A DNA stretch of 64,000 nt from Neisseria canis. Its GTDB lineage: Bacteria > Pseudomonadota > Gammaproteobacteria > Burkholderiales > Neisseriaceae. A program made the translations under genes and the position numbers. The stretch covers positions 2,505,390 to 2,569,389 of the forward strand of contig NZ_LR134313.1 in NCBI RefSeq assembly GCF_900636765.1. The letters are read 5' to 3'. Positions 39,521-46,902 of this stretch are shown here, piece by piece (position 1 is the first letter of the stretch; each line of letters begins with the position of its first letter). The notes under the pieces are model-generated. The model did no database searches. It saw nothing but the letters and a program-made list of their open reading frames with translations, and had not been told where the DNA came from.

Positions 39521-40336
39521 CTATTTTTTTTGTACCGCTCTTTTTAGCATAACCCACCAATCTTTCCAGCCTAAAACCGGCCGCCGGTTGAACACATCAT
39601 AGCGGTTTGCATCTAATTTATGCAGAATTTGCTGCCCGCCCAAAATAATCATCCTCAATTCAAAACCGATTCTGCCTTCAAGCTTGCGGCCCAGAGGCGA
39701 ACCCGCTTTCAGCATTTTATGCGCGCGCTCGCACTGATAGGCCATCAGCCTCTGAAATGCAAAATCGACCTTGCCTTCGGCAATCTGCGCTTCGCTCACG
39801 CCGAATTTTTCCAAATCGTCCTGAGGAATGTAAACACGCCCTTTTTGCCAATCCACCGCCACATCCTGCCAGAAATTAATCAGCTGCAAGGCTGTGCAGA
39901 TGCCGTCGCTTTGGGCAATGCTGCGGCTGTCGGTTTCTCCGTAAAGATGCAGCATCAGCCTGCCTACCGGATTGGCGGAGCGGCGGCAATAGTCCACCAG
40001 CTCGGCAAAATTTTGGTAGCGTTTTTTCTCTACGTCTTGCGCAAATGCCGAAAGCAGATCGTAAAAAGGCTGCAAAGGCAGATTGAAAGGCTCAATCGCC
40101 TGCTGCTGCAAACGTTGGACTAACGGATTTTCCGGCGTTTTTCCGGCGGCTATGGCGTCTAATTCCTGTTTAAACCCGGCCAGTTGCTGCAAGCGCGTTG
40201 CGTTTGGGGCAGCACCTTCATCGGCAATATCGTCTGCCGTGCGGGCGAAGGCGTAAATGGCGTGAACGGGCTTGCGCAAACGGCGAGGCAGCATAACCGA
40301 GCCGACGGGGAAATTTTCGTAGTGGTTGACTGACAT
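39521..40336 (-). CDS. hpnC: Squalene/phytoene synthase family protein HpnC
   Basis: The 271-residue protein has both aspartate-rich substrate motifs of trans-isoprenoid synthases: FARTADDIADEG at about 29-40 (first DxxxD) and INFWQDVAVDW near 150 (second). VGRLMLHLYGE lies between, and RVYIPQDDLEKFGV is also typical of squalene synthases. HpnC converts presqualene diphosphate to hydroxysqualene in the hopanoid route, working with HpnD and HpnE. Neither partner is here, and its role in Neisseria is unclear. ATG 40336 lies 22 bases behind the mutY stop. The open frame extends back into mutY. Confidence 0.85.
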   Translation of the reverse strand: MSVNHYENFPVGSVMLPRRLRKPVHAIYAFARTADDIADEGAAPNATRLQQLAGFKQELDAIAAGKTPENPLVQRLQQQAIEPFNLPLQPFYDLLSAFAQDVEKKRYQNFAELVDYCRRSANPVGRLMLHLYGETDSRSIAQSDGICTALQLINFWQDVAVDWQKGRVYIPQDDLEKFGVSEAQIAEGKVDFAFQRLMAYQCERAHKMLKAGSPLGRKLEGRIGFELRMIILGGQQILHKLDANRYDVFNRRPVLGWKDWWVMLKRAVQKK

Positions 40337-40358
40337 GGTTTCTTTGTGTTCTGAAGGT

Positions 40359-41441
40359 TTAAAACAAAGGCTTTTGAGCGCGGTTGAGATAGCCGTGCAA
40401 AGGTTTGGGCAAGCCGTATTGTTGCAGGTTTTGCATGCCCACCCAATGCCTGTCTGAAACGTTTTCAGACAGGCATTGGGCTTCAAACGGCATAATCTCA
40501 AGCAGACGGTGGGTAAGCCTGTGGGTAAACGCGGCCTGTTCGCTCAAACTCTCGGGCGGCAAACCCAGTTCTGCGGCAAAGTCATAAAGCGCTTGCTGGC
40601 TGTCAAAACAGGGCACGCAATAGAGCCCCGCCCAAATGCCGCTTTGCGGTCGTTTTTGCAGCAATATTCTGTTGTCCGCGTCGTGCAGCACCAGCCAATA
40701 AAACGGCTGTGTTTTCACTTTAACCGCCGCTTTTTTCAGAGGCAGCTCGTGCACCCGGTTTTGCGCTTTGGCTTGGCAAAACGCTTCCATCGGGCATTCT
40801 CCGCACAGAGGTTTGCTGCGTTTGCACACGGTTGCACCCAAATCCATCAGACCTTGCGTGTAGGCAGGCATATCGGCCGGATCGGGCGGCAACAGGCCCT
40901 CGGCCAACGCCCACAGACTGCTTTCGAATTTTTTGTCGGCCGGATTGCCTTCGCGCGCAAACACGCGGCACAGCACGCGCTTCACATTGCCGTCTAAAAT
41001 CGTTTCCCGCCGTTGGAAAGCAAACGCCGAAATCGCCGCCGCCGTGCTTCTGCCCACGCCGCAAAGCTGCTCCAACTGCCGGCGCGTGTCGGGGAAAATG
41101 CCGTCGAATTCCGCCACCACCTGTTTGGCGGCTTTATGCAGATTGCGTGCGCGGCTGTAATAACCCAGCCCGGCCCAAAGCCCGAGCACCTGATCCTGCT
41201 CCGCCGCCGCAAGCGCATGCACATCGGGAAACGCGGCAATAAAACGCGGATAGTAGTCCAACACGGTTACCACCTGGGTTTGCTGAAGCATGATTTCAGA
41301 CAGCCATACGCGGTAAGGGTCTTGTGTTTGCCAGGGCAAATGATGGCGGCCATGCTTTTTCTGCCAGTTTACCAAAGCATCGGCAAAGCCCCTTTGCGCC
41401 GCTTCGGGCATTGCATTTAACGTTTTTTCGGCAGCATCCAT
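40359..41441 (-). CDS. mutY: A/G-specific adenine DNA glycosylase MutY
   Basis: This 360-residue protein has a helix-hairpin-helix glycosylase domain with SEIMLQQTQV near residue 42 (catalytic Glu) and LCGVGRSTAAAISAFAF near 115. The four-cysteine [4Fe-4S] loop CKRSKPLCGECPMEAFC lies near 195-211. A C-terminal NUDIX-like domain recognising 8-oxoguanine follows. MutY removes adenine opposite 8-oxoG. Unusually, a complete inverted DUS pair (40442-40480) lies inside the coding region and encodes QCLSENVSDRHW in the C-terminal domain. ATG 41441 is chosen because the longer frame runs through another DUS hairpin. Confidence 0.93.
   Translation of the reverse strand: MDAAEKTLNAMPEAAQRGFADALVNWQKKHGRHHLPWQTQDPYRVWLSEIMLQQTQVVTVLDYYPRFIAAFPDVHALAAAEQDQVLGLWAGLGYYSRARNLHKAAKQVVAEFDGIFPDTRRQLEQLCGVGRSTAAAISAFAFQRRETILDGNVKRVLCRVFAREGNPADKKFESSLWALAEGLLPPDPADMPAYTQGLMDLGATVCKRSKPLCGECPMEAFCQAKAQNRVHELPLKKAAVKVKTQPFYWLVLHDADNRILLQKRPQSGIWAGLYCVPCFDSQQALYDFAAELGLPPESLSEQAAFTHRLTHRLLEIMPFEAQCLSENVSDRHWVGMQNLQQYGLPKPLHGYLNRAQKPLF
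40442..40480. repeat. DUS-pair hairpin inside mutY
   Basis: CCCAATGCCTGTCTGAAA and its complement form an 18-bp stem with a two-to-three-base loop wholly within mutY, in frame, about 35 codons before its stop. Confidence 0.85.
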
Positions 41442-41507
41442 GTTCAGACAGGCATTTAAAATAATACGAGGCCGGTATTGTAGCAAGAATACGCACCCTG
41501 TTCTCAC

Positions 41508-41540
41508 CATGCCTGTCTGAAAATCTTTCAGACAGGCATG
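41508..41540. repeat. DUS-pair hairpin upstream of mutY
   Basis: A 15-bp perfect stem (CATGCCTGTCTGAAA) lies between mutY and the rtcB2 leader region, 5' of both genes, so it is more likely an uptake site than a terminator. Confidence 0.65.
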
Positions 41541-41729
41541 ACAAACCGACAACAAAAATACAACACTACCGTCAAACACCCGCCATTGTTCGCTTTGCCG
41601 TCAAAATTGTGCATCACGGCACATTATCCGGCCACTAACACATATGCCGGATATTGCCCGCCCCCGACCAATTCATTACAATCCGAAACTCTATTATCTG
41701 TCCAACCCAAGCAAAGAAAGGAGCACATC

Positions 41730-41783
41730 ATGATTCACACCGTTTCAATCCGCTCAATCACTCTTTGCAGCCCTGCCGCATAA
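41730..41783 (+). CDS. Possible 17-residue leader peptide upstream of rtcB2
   Basis: ATG 41730 is preceded by AAAGGAG at ideal spacing, the best ribosome binding site in this part of the window. It opens a 17-codon frame (MIHTVSIRSITLCSPAA) with a TAA stop. A small hairpin (GCCCG, loop CAAC, CGGGC at 41807-41820) follows, and rtcB2 begins 114 bases after the stop. The layout resembles a translated leader or attenuator. It could also be a chance frame or the remnant of a longer gene. Confidence 0.4.
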   Translation: MIHTVSIRSITLCSPAA

Positions 41784-41806
41784 GGCACACATCCAAATTC
41801 TGTGTT

Positions 41807-41820
41807 GCCCGCAACCGGGC
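41807..41820 (+). promoter_or_regulatory. Small hairpin in the rtcB2 leader
   Basis: A five-bp GC stem with tetraloop CAAC is followed by pyrimidine-rich CTGCTTTCCC. It is weak alone, noted because it follows the leader ORF. Confidence 0.3.
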
Positions 41821-41896
41821 TGCTTTCCCAAACAGCAAAACAACGCGCATAGTATTTATGCCTGCTTTTTTGCGCCTTAAGAAAGTTTTTTTGTTT

Positions 41897-43036
41897 ATGG
41901 GCACAGAATATTCCCCAAAAACCATTATTATCGCCGATTCAAACACTTGGATAGAAGGCAACGCCATCCGGCAGCTCGAAACCACCGCCCGCCTGCCCCA
42001 TATGCGCTGCGTGGCCGGCATGCCGGACTTACACGCAGGCCGCGGTTATCCCGTGGGGGCGGCATTTTTCAGCAGCGGCCACTTTTACCCCGCCCTAATC
42101 GGTAACGACATCGGCTGCGGCATGGCCTTTTGGCAAACCGACTTACCCGTCCGCAAAGCCAAACCGGCCAAGCTGGTCAAACAGCTCGGCAACATCGACA
42201 CGCCGCTTGATGAAAGCTGGCGGCAGCACATTGCCGGTTTGCTGCCGAATCCCGCATTTCCCGAAGCCGCCGCCGGTGCGTTGGGCACCATCGGCGGAGG
42301 CAACCATTTTGCCGAGCTTCAATCCCTCGACACCGTTTACCGCCCCGAAAAGCTGCCCGCCGCATTCAGGCCAGATTGCTTGCAGCTTTTAGTTCACAGC
42401 GGTTCGCGCGGCCTAGGCCAACAGATTCTGCGCCGCCATGTGGAACGCTTCAGCCATCAAGGCCTGTCTGAAAGCAGCAGCGAAGCAGCGGCTTATCTGG
42501 CCGAACACGATGCCGCGCTTGAATTTGCCCGCGCCAACCGCCGTTTGATTGCCGCGCGCATGTTTGAACGCTGGCGCGCCGAAGGCGAATGCCTGCTGGA
42601 CGTGCACCACAATTTCCTGCAACGCGCCGAAATCAAAGGCGAAGCCGGCTGGCTCCACCGCAAAGGCACCACTCCGGCCAACAGCGGCTTGGTGATGATT
42701 CCCGGCTCCCGCGGCGATTACAGCTATTTAGTCGAACCTGCCGTAGACTGCAGCGCCTCGCTTTACTCGCTGGCACACGGCGCCGGAAGAAAATGGCAGC
42801 GCAGCGAATGCAAAGGGCGCCTGTCGCACAAATATTCCGCCGACACCTTAAGCCGAACCGAGTTCGGCAGCATCGTCGTTTGTCGGGATAAAGCCTTGAT
42901 TTACGAAGAAGCACCGCAAGCCTATAAAAACATCGACAGCATCATCCGCGCGCTGGCCGATGCCGGGCTGGTCATTCCGGTTGTCCGTTTCAAACCGGTG
43001 CTCACCTATAAAACCAGCGGCACTTGCGGAGGTTAA
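41897..43036 (+). CDS. rtcB2: RNA ligase RtcB2 (PrfH-linked)
   Basis: This 379-residue RtcB-family RNA ligase has MPDLHAGRGYPVGAAF near residue 42, GNDIGCGMAF near 70 (metal-binding Asp and Cys), GTIGGGNHFAEL near 137, VHSGSRGLG near 173, VHHNF near 237 and SLAHGAGRKWQR near 302, whose His is the guanylylated residue. At ~380 residues it is shorter than the tRNA-processing RtcB and matches the RtcB2 form paired with PrfH. The pair is known to reseal 16S rRNA cut in the decoding centre after PrfH frees the stalled ribosome. Its stop is two bases before prfH. The frame extends upstream, but ATG 41897 fits family length. Confidence 0.9.
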   Translation: MGTEYSPKTIIIADSNTWIEGNAIRQLETTARLPHMRCVAGMPDLHAGRGYPVGAAFFSSGHFYPALIGNDIGCGMAFWQTDLPVRKAKPAKLVKQLGNIDTPLDESWRQHIAGLLPNPAFPEAAAGALGTIGGGNHFAELQSLDTVYRPEKLPAAFRPDCLQLLVHSGSRGLGQQILRRHVERFSHQGLSESSSEAAAYLAEHDAALEFARANRRLIAARMFERWRAEGECLLDVHHNFLQRAEIKGEAGWLHRKGTTPANSGLVMIPGSRGDYSYLVEPAVDCSASLYSLAHGAGRKWQRSECKGRLSHKYSADTLSRTEFGSIVVCRDKALIYEEAPQAYKNIDSIIRALADAGLVIPVVRFKPVLTYKTSGTCGG

Positions 43037-43038
43037 TT

Positions 43039-43653
43039 ATGAGCATCAGCTTACACATTTCCACCGCACAAGGGCCTGCCGAATGCCGCATTTTCGCCCG
43101 CTTCGCCCTGCAAAAGCTGCTCGAAGAAGCACAGGGCTGCGGCATCACGGCAGAAATCCTTGAGCACACGGCCGACAAACACGGCATTTTATCCGCCACG
43201 GTCGGGCTGGACGGAGCAGCCGCCGAAGCCTTTTCAAAAAGCTGGCAAGGCACGCTGCAATGGATTTGCGGCAGCCCCGTCCGCCCCAAACACCCGCGCA
43301 AAAACTGGTATATCGGCATTTTCCGCCTGCCCGAACCGGTTGAAACCGCCGACGGCGGCAAAATCGTGTTCCAAACCTGCTGCTCCGGCGGCAAAGGCGG
43401 GCAACATGTCAACAAAACCGAAAGCTCCGTGCGGGCCACCCACACGGCCAGCGGCATTTCCGTGCGCGTAGAAAGTGAGCGCAGCCAACACGCCAACAAA
43501 AAACGCGCCCGGGAGCTGCTGCTGCAAAAAATCGCAAGCTTGCAGGCCGCCCAATCGGAGCAACATGCAGCCGCCAAACACAGCCAGCTTTATCAAGTTG
43601 AACGCGGCAACCCGATCCGGGTGTTTGAAGGTGTTCATTTCAAAGAACGTTAA
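43039..43653 (+). CDS. prfH: Peptide chain release factor-like protein PrfH
   Basis: This 204-residue release-factor homologue has the catalytic GGQ in SGGKGGQHVNKTESSVRATH near residue 120, followed by the usual basic C-terminal helix (ERSQHANKKRARELLLQK). The codon-recognition domain of RF1/RF2 is replaced by a short N-terminal domain, as in PrfH. It is reported to release peptides from ribosomes whose 16S rRNA is cleaved near A1493. A GGAGG site overlaps the end of rtcB2. A DUS hairpin follows the stop. Confidence 0.92.
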   Translation: MSISLHISTAQGPAECRIFARFALQKLLEEAQGCGITAEILEHTADKHGILSATVGLDGAAAEAFSKSWQGTLQWICGSPVRPKHPRKNWYIGIFRLPEPVETADGGKIVFQTCCSGGKGGQHVNKTESSVRATHTASGISVRVESERSQHANKKRARELLLQKIASLQAAQSEQHAAAKHSQLYQVERGNPIRVFEGVHFKER

Positions 43654-43670
43654 CGCTTGTGCGGCAATAT

Positions 43671-43711
43671 GAACCATGCCTGTCTGAAAGGTTTTCAGAC
43701 AGGCATGGTTC
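43671..43711. terminator. DUS-pair hairpin after prfH
   Basis: A 19-bp perfect stem (GAACCATGCCTGTCTGAAA) closes the rtcB2-prfH unit. Confidence 0.8.
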
Positions 43712-43723
43712 AATCCGCAACAA

Positions 43724-43862
43724 TATAGCCAACCCACTTACATAATAACAATACCGCCATACTCGGGCTTGACCCGAGTATCTTGAGTTCCAATAACATT
43801 AGGAGATACTCGGGTCAAGCCCGAGTATGACGAGTGTGTTATTTTTAAGTTGATTCACTATA
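43724..43862. repeat. Correia-like element with dRS3-like core, copy B
   Basis: This 139-bp element runs between TATAG (43724) and CTATA (43862), inverted relative to copy A. The reverse strand starts TATAGTGAATCAACTTAAAA, and the other end reads TATAGCCAACCCACTT, similar to the radA-side end of copy A. The inner arms contain ATACTCGGGCTTGACCCGAG. It lies free between prfH and a small secreted-protein gene. Confidence 0.75.
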
Positions 43863-43942
43863 TCAGCTTGTGAAACATTGGTTTGCACCCAACAAAACAA
43901 ATACCCTACAATGCCGCTCATCATTCACATCCCCAACCCATC

Positions 43943-44368
43943 ATGGCACATAAACTCCTCTTACCACTCATCTGCTCTTTCGCCATCGCCACAGCTTGTG
44001 CGGCAGAATCCCGGCTTTACTCCATCAATGCAAAAACCACCGGCGCCCCGTTTGACATGACCGCAACCGAAATCAAGCGCGAGCACGCAAAGTCCTACCT
44101 CTCCGCGCCCGGTTTCTCGGAGCGCACCGCCGCCCAATCCCGCTGGCTGATGTGTGTTTACACCGATTTAACACTGAAACGGGGCTTTTCCCACTTCACC
44201 GTTGTTTACCCGCCTGAAAACTCCGACGTCATCACCCTCGGCTTTGCCAACTCGGAACGCGCCAAACCCAAGCAGCTTCTGGGAAAAGACTACGCGCCCG
44301 AACGCATGCTGGGCGAAGCTGAAGAAATGATGCCGGTCGACACGTTTTCACTGCTTTGCGGCTTTTAA
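43943..44368 (+). CDS. Small exported protein of unknown function
   Basis: The 141-residue protein has an N-terminal signal (MAHKLLLPLICSFAIATACAAES). Cleavage after ACA, or lipid attachment at Cys18 of the poor lipobox ATAC, are both possible. The mature part contains one Cys in WLMCVYTDL and one near the C-terminus (LLCGF). No domain is recognised. I start at ATG 43943. The frame runs 20 codons further upstream toward the Correia-like element, without a signal-like start. A DUS hairpin follows. Confidence 0.65.
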   Translation: MAHKLLLPLICSFAIATACAAESRLYSINAKTTGAPFDMTATEIKREHAKSYLSAPGFSERTAAQSRWLMCVYTDLTLKRGFSHFTVVYPPENSDVITLGFANSERAKPKQLLGKDYAPERMLGEAEEMMPVDTFSLLCGF

Positions 44369-44390
44369 TTCGCCGGCAGCTCCCCATAAA

Positions 44391-44425
44391 AAATGCCTGT
44401 CTGAAACACTTTCAGACAGGCATTT
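44391..44425. terminator. DUS-pair hairpin between convergent genes
   Basis: A canonical pair lies between the small exported protein gene and the membrane protein gene, placed to terminate both. Confidence 0.77.
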
Positions 44426-44433
44426 CCTATTTC

Positions 44434-44868
44434 TTATTCCACCTCGGCTACCGGTTTGACCACAAACTTCGGCTCCTCAACTTTCGGTGCCACCGGCTCG
44501 CGGTTACTCTGAATAAACTGAATCTGACGGCGCACCAAAAATGCCAACACCAACAACACGGTTACTCCGCCCATAAACGCCGCGCGCATCGCATAAAGCA
44601 GATTGAAACCGATATTTTCTCCGAACTCGGGCGCAAACAGCAGCACCATCAACAAAGGCACCATCATAATCAGCAAAATATACAAACGCTTCCAGAAAGA
44701 GCCGCTTACCTCTTTAACCTCGTCACGCGGATCGTCGCACAAATATTTCAACACGCCTTGCAGCGGTTTGCCCAGCAAAGCCCAGCAGGCAAGGCTTACC
44801 AACAACGACGCAGCCGTCATCACACCAATAACACTCATCACATGGCTTACAGGATAGTCCATTTCCAT
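44434..44868 (-). CDS. Membrane protein downstream of a GbsR-type regulator
   Basis: The 144-residue protein has three hydrophobic segments (about 10-30, 63-82 and 92-112) and a Pro/Glu-rich cytoplasmic tail (EPVAPKVEEPKFVVKPVAEVE). No family is recognised. It lies 140 bases downstream of, and in the same direction as, a GbsR/MarR-type regulator. A partial copy of the palindrome found upstream of that regulator lies 10 bases before its start codon (44879-44898), so it is probably the regulator's target. Confidence 0.65.
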   Translation of the reverse strand: MEMDYPVSHVMSVIGVMTAASLLVSLACWALLGKPLQGVLKYLCDDPRDEVKEVSGSFWKRLYILLIMMVPLLMVLLFAPEFGENIGFNLLYAMRAAFMGGVTVLLVLAFLVRRQIQFIQSNREPVAPKVEEPKFVVKPVAEVE

Positions 44869-44878
44869 TCCTTTCGTT

Positions 44879-44898
44879 ATTTCTGTTAAAAAAGAAAT
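44879..44898. promoter_or_regulatory. Candidate operator 2 of the GbsR-type regulator
   Basis: ATTTCTGT, four bases, AAAGAAAT: the same spacing as the perfect palindrome at 45562-45581 with one mismatch pair in the second arm. It sits between the membrane-protein gene's ATG and the end of the regulator. Confidence 0.5.
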
Positions 44899-45009
44899 TT
44901 ACTTTTAAAAATTAAAGCAGGTGCTCTGCTTTAATCAATCGAAATACCGCTTTGTCAAACCAAACGACCGGCGTGGCAGTTTCAGACAGGCATTTTCATC
45001 GTGCCAGCA

Positions 45010-45537
45010 TCACTTGTTGCCTCCTAAAAACTTCTGCACTTTCGCCCCCAGCTTCAAAACCTGAGCCAATGTACCGGTGGAAAGCTTCAGCATTTCGCGC
45101 GTCCAATTCGTTGCCACTTCCATAAACTGCTGCGTATCGCGGATACGCTTCTGAACCTGCTCGTTTTCCTGGGCAAATTCAGGCGTGGCCATCAATTCGT
45201 TTAAAAATTGCAGCGTCGGCTCGATTTCCCTGCGTTGGCGCTCTTCCACAATCGTGCGCACCAAAGTCCACACATCGTCTGAAGTCGTAAAATAATCGCG
45301 CCTGTCACCCAGCTGGTGGGTTATCTGAACCAGCTTCAGGCTTTGCAGCTCTTTGATGCTGTTGCTCACATTCGAGCGCGCGAGGCTTAACGTTTCGGCA
45401 ATTTCTTCCGCATTCATCGGCCGCCCGATAATAAACAGCAAGGCATGGATTTGCGCAACGCTGCGGTTGACGCCCCATTGCGTGCCCATTTCGCCCCAAT
45501 GCAATACAAATTTTTGAGTGGTCGGATTCAGTTTCAT
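45010..45537 (-). CDS. GbsR/MarR-family transcriptional regulator
   Basis: The 175-residue DNA-binding protein has a winged helix-turn-helix at about residues 25-90 (QIHALLFIIGRPMNAEEIAE, SLARSNVSNSIKELQSLKLV, LGDRRDYF wing). A long helical C-terminal region for dimerisation follows. The NAEEIAETLSLARSNVSNSI recognition region is typical of GbsR-like regulators, which in Bacillus respond to choline. No choline genes are here. It is divergent from upp, with a perfect palindrome between them, and faces the membrane-protein gene downstream. Confidence 0.85.
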   Translation of the reverse strand: MKLNPTTQKFVLHWGEMGTQWGVNRSVAQIHALLFIIGRPMNAEEIAETLSLARSNVSNSIKELQSLKLVQITHQLGDRRDYFTTSDDVWTLVRTIVEERQRREIEPTLQFLNELMATPEFAQENEQVQKRIRDTQQFMEVATNWTREMLKLSTGTLAQVLKLGAKVQKFLGGNK

Positions 45538-45560
45538 GCTTCGTATTATAAGCTATTATT

Positions 45561-45582
45561 AATTTCTGTCAATACAGAAATT
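45561..45582. promoter_or_regulatory. Perfect palindrome, candidate GbsR operator 1
   Basis: Arms AATTTCTGT and ACAGAAATT flank CAAT, about 25 bases upstream of the regulator start and within the shared upstream region with upp. This fits an autoregulatory site and might also touch upp. Confidence 0.6.
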
Positions 45583-45657
45583 TTAAAAAATTAAATTGTT
45601 GGTTAGGAAGATTAGAAAGTTTTATAATAACCGGGCAAAATCCGAGAGAGATACACC

Positions 45658-46284
45658 ATGAATATCACCATCATCGACCATCCGCTGGTTAAACACAAAC
45701 TCACCTTGATGCGCGAAGCCGATTGCAGCACCTATAAATTCCGCACACTCACCACCGAGCTGGCGCGCTTGATGGCCTACGAAGCCAGCCGCGATTTCGA
45801 CACCGAAAAATACATTATCGACGGCTGGTGCGGCGAAATCGAAGGCGAACGCATCAAAGGCAAAACGCTTACCGTCGTGCCGATTCTGCGCGCCGGTTTG
45901 GGCATGCTCGACGGCGTGCTCGACCTGATTCCCACCGCCAAAATCAGCGTAGTCGGCCTGCAACGCGACGAGGAAACCCTAAAACCCGTTTCTTATTTTG
46001 AAAAATTCGTCGACAGCATGGATTCGCGCCCCGCGCTGATTATCGACCCCATGCTGGCCACCGGCGGCTCTATGGTTGCCACTATTGACCTGCTGAAGCA
46101 GAAAGGCTGCCGCAATATCAAAGCGCTGGTTTTAGTGGCCGCCCCCGAAGGCGTGAAGCTGGTAAACGAAACACATCCCGACGTAACCATCTACACCGCC
46201 GCGCTCGACAGCCATCTTGACGAACACGGCTACATCATCCCCGGTTTGGGCGATGCGGGCGATAAAATTTTCGGCACCCGCTGA
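45658..46284 (+). CDS. upp: Uracil phosphoribosyltransferase
   Basis: The 208-residue enzyme has family hallmarks: [14 protein letters not shown] near residue 76, [14 protein letters not shown] near 123-136 (PRPP loop) and the C-terminal [17 protein letters not shown] that binds uracil. It converts uracil and PRPP to UMP in pyrimidine salvage. A TTATAATAA at about 45620 may be the -10 region, and GAGAGA is the ribosome binding site. A DUS hairpin follows. Confidence 0.96.
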   Translation: MNITIIDHPLVKHKLTLMREADCSTYKFRTLTTELARLMAYEASRDFDTEKYIIDGWCGEIEGERIKGKTLTVVPILRAGLGMLDGVLDLIPTAKISVVGLQRDEETLKPVSYFEKFVDSMDSRPALIIDPMLATGGSMVATIDLLKQKGCRNIKALVLVAAPEGVKLVNETHPDVTIYTAALDSHLDEHGYIIPGLGDAGDKIFGTR

Positions 46285-46314
46285 ATTTTGCTTAGAAAAT
46301 ACAGACCAATCAAA

Positions 46315-46343
46315 ATGCCTGTCTGAAAATTTCAGACAGGCAT
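46315..46343. terminator. DUS-pair hairpin after upp
   Basis: A compact pair, with the two arms nearly touching, lies 30 bases past the upp stop. Confidence 0.75.
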
Positions 46344-46373
46344 CTGTTTCACCTACCTAAGAAAGAACGTACC

Positions 46374-46691
46374 ATGAATTTTCAAGACAATCTCGCAACC
46401 CTACCCGATATCGGCCATTTAAGCGGCTTGGATGTGCAAGACACAGCCGGCAATACGCTGCACCATATCCCCGCTGCACCCGGCAAGCTCGGTTCGCTCA
46501 AAGTTTACAACGCATTGGCGCAGGAATTTAACGGCGCATTAAACGCCCAAGCAGCCGAGCGGGGCTTGACATTATTTGCTGAACACGTTGCCGATGCCCA
46601 AACCAACCCCGGCAAACATCCGAATATCGACCTGCTCTTTAAAGTTAAAAACGAAAACCTCACCTTGCAGCTCAAACCGCTCAACGCATAA
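46374..46691 (+). CDS. Conserved hypothetical protein (possibly DUF2322)
   Basis: The 105-residue, soluble, cysteine-free protein begins MNFQDNLATLPDIGHLSGLD and has LYNALAQEF-like helical content and a KVKNENLTLQLKPL end. No signal peptide or membrane segment. The start resembles what I recall of the DUF2322 family, of unknown function; this is not verified. It is monocistronic between two DUS hairpins, with an adequate ribosome binding site (AAGAAAGAACG). Confidence 0.6.
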   Translation: MNFQDNLATLPDIGHLSGLDVQDTAGNTLHHIPAAPGKLGSLKVYNALAQEFNGALNAQAAERGLTLFAEHVADAQTNPGKHPNIDLLFKVKNENLTLQLKPLNA

Positions 46692-46790
46692 TCCGCAAGC
46701 GGTAGGGTTTTGTAAATTGATCCAACTTTACCCGTTACTTAACGCTGACACACTCCAATAAAATATGTGTTTTAATCCCAATGCAAATCG

Positions 46791-46823
46791 AATGCCTGTC
46801 TGAAAACCTTTCAGACAGGCATT
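46791..46823. terminator. DUS-pair hairpin
   Basis: AATGCCTGTCTGAAA and its complement lie 100 bases after the DUF2322-like stop and just upstream of the Zur-box promoter. Confidence 0.7.
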
Positions 46824-46840
46824 TATCTTTACTTTTAAAA

Positions 46841-46855
46841 TGTTATATTATAACA
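46841..46855. promoter_or_regulatory. Zur box
   Basis: TGTTATATTATAACA is a perfect palindrome and an exact fit to TGTTATDNHATAACA, the zinc-uptake-regulator consensus I recall from N. meningitidis. It lies 47 bases before the DUF4198 gene start, where repression in high zinc would be expected. Confidence 0.75.
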
Positions 46856-46902
46856 TCAACATTTATTCATTATGATTTCCATCACCTCAAGAAAGAGATT
46901 TT

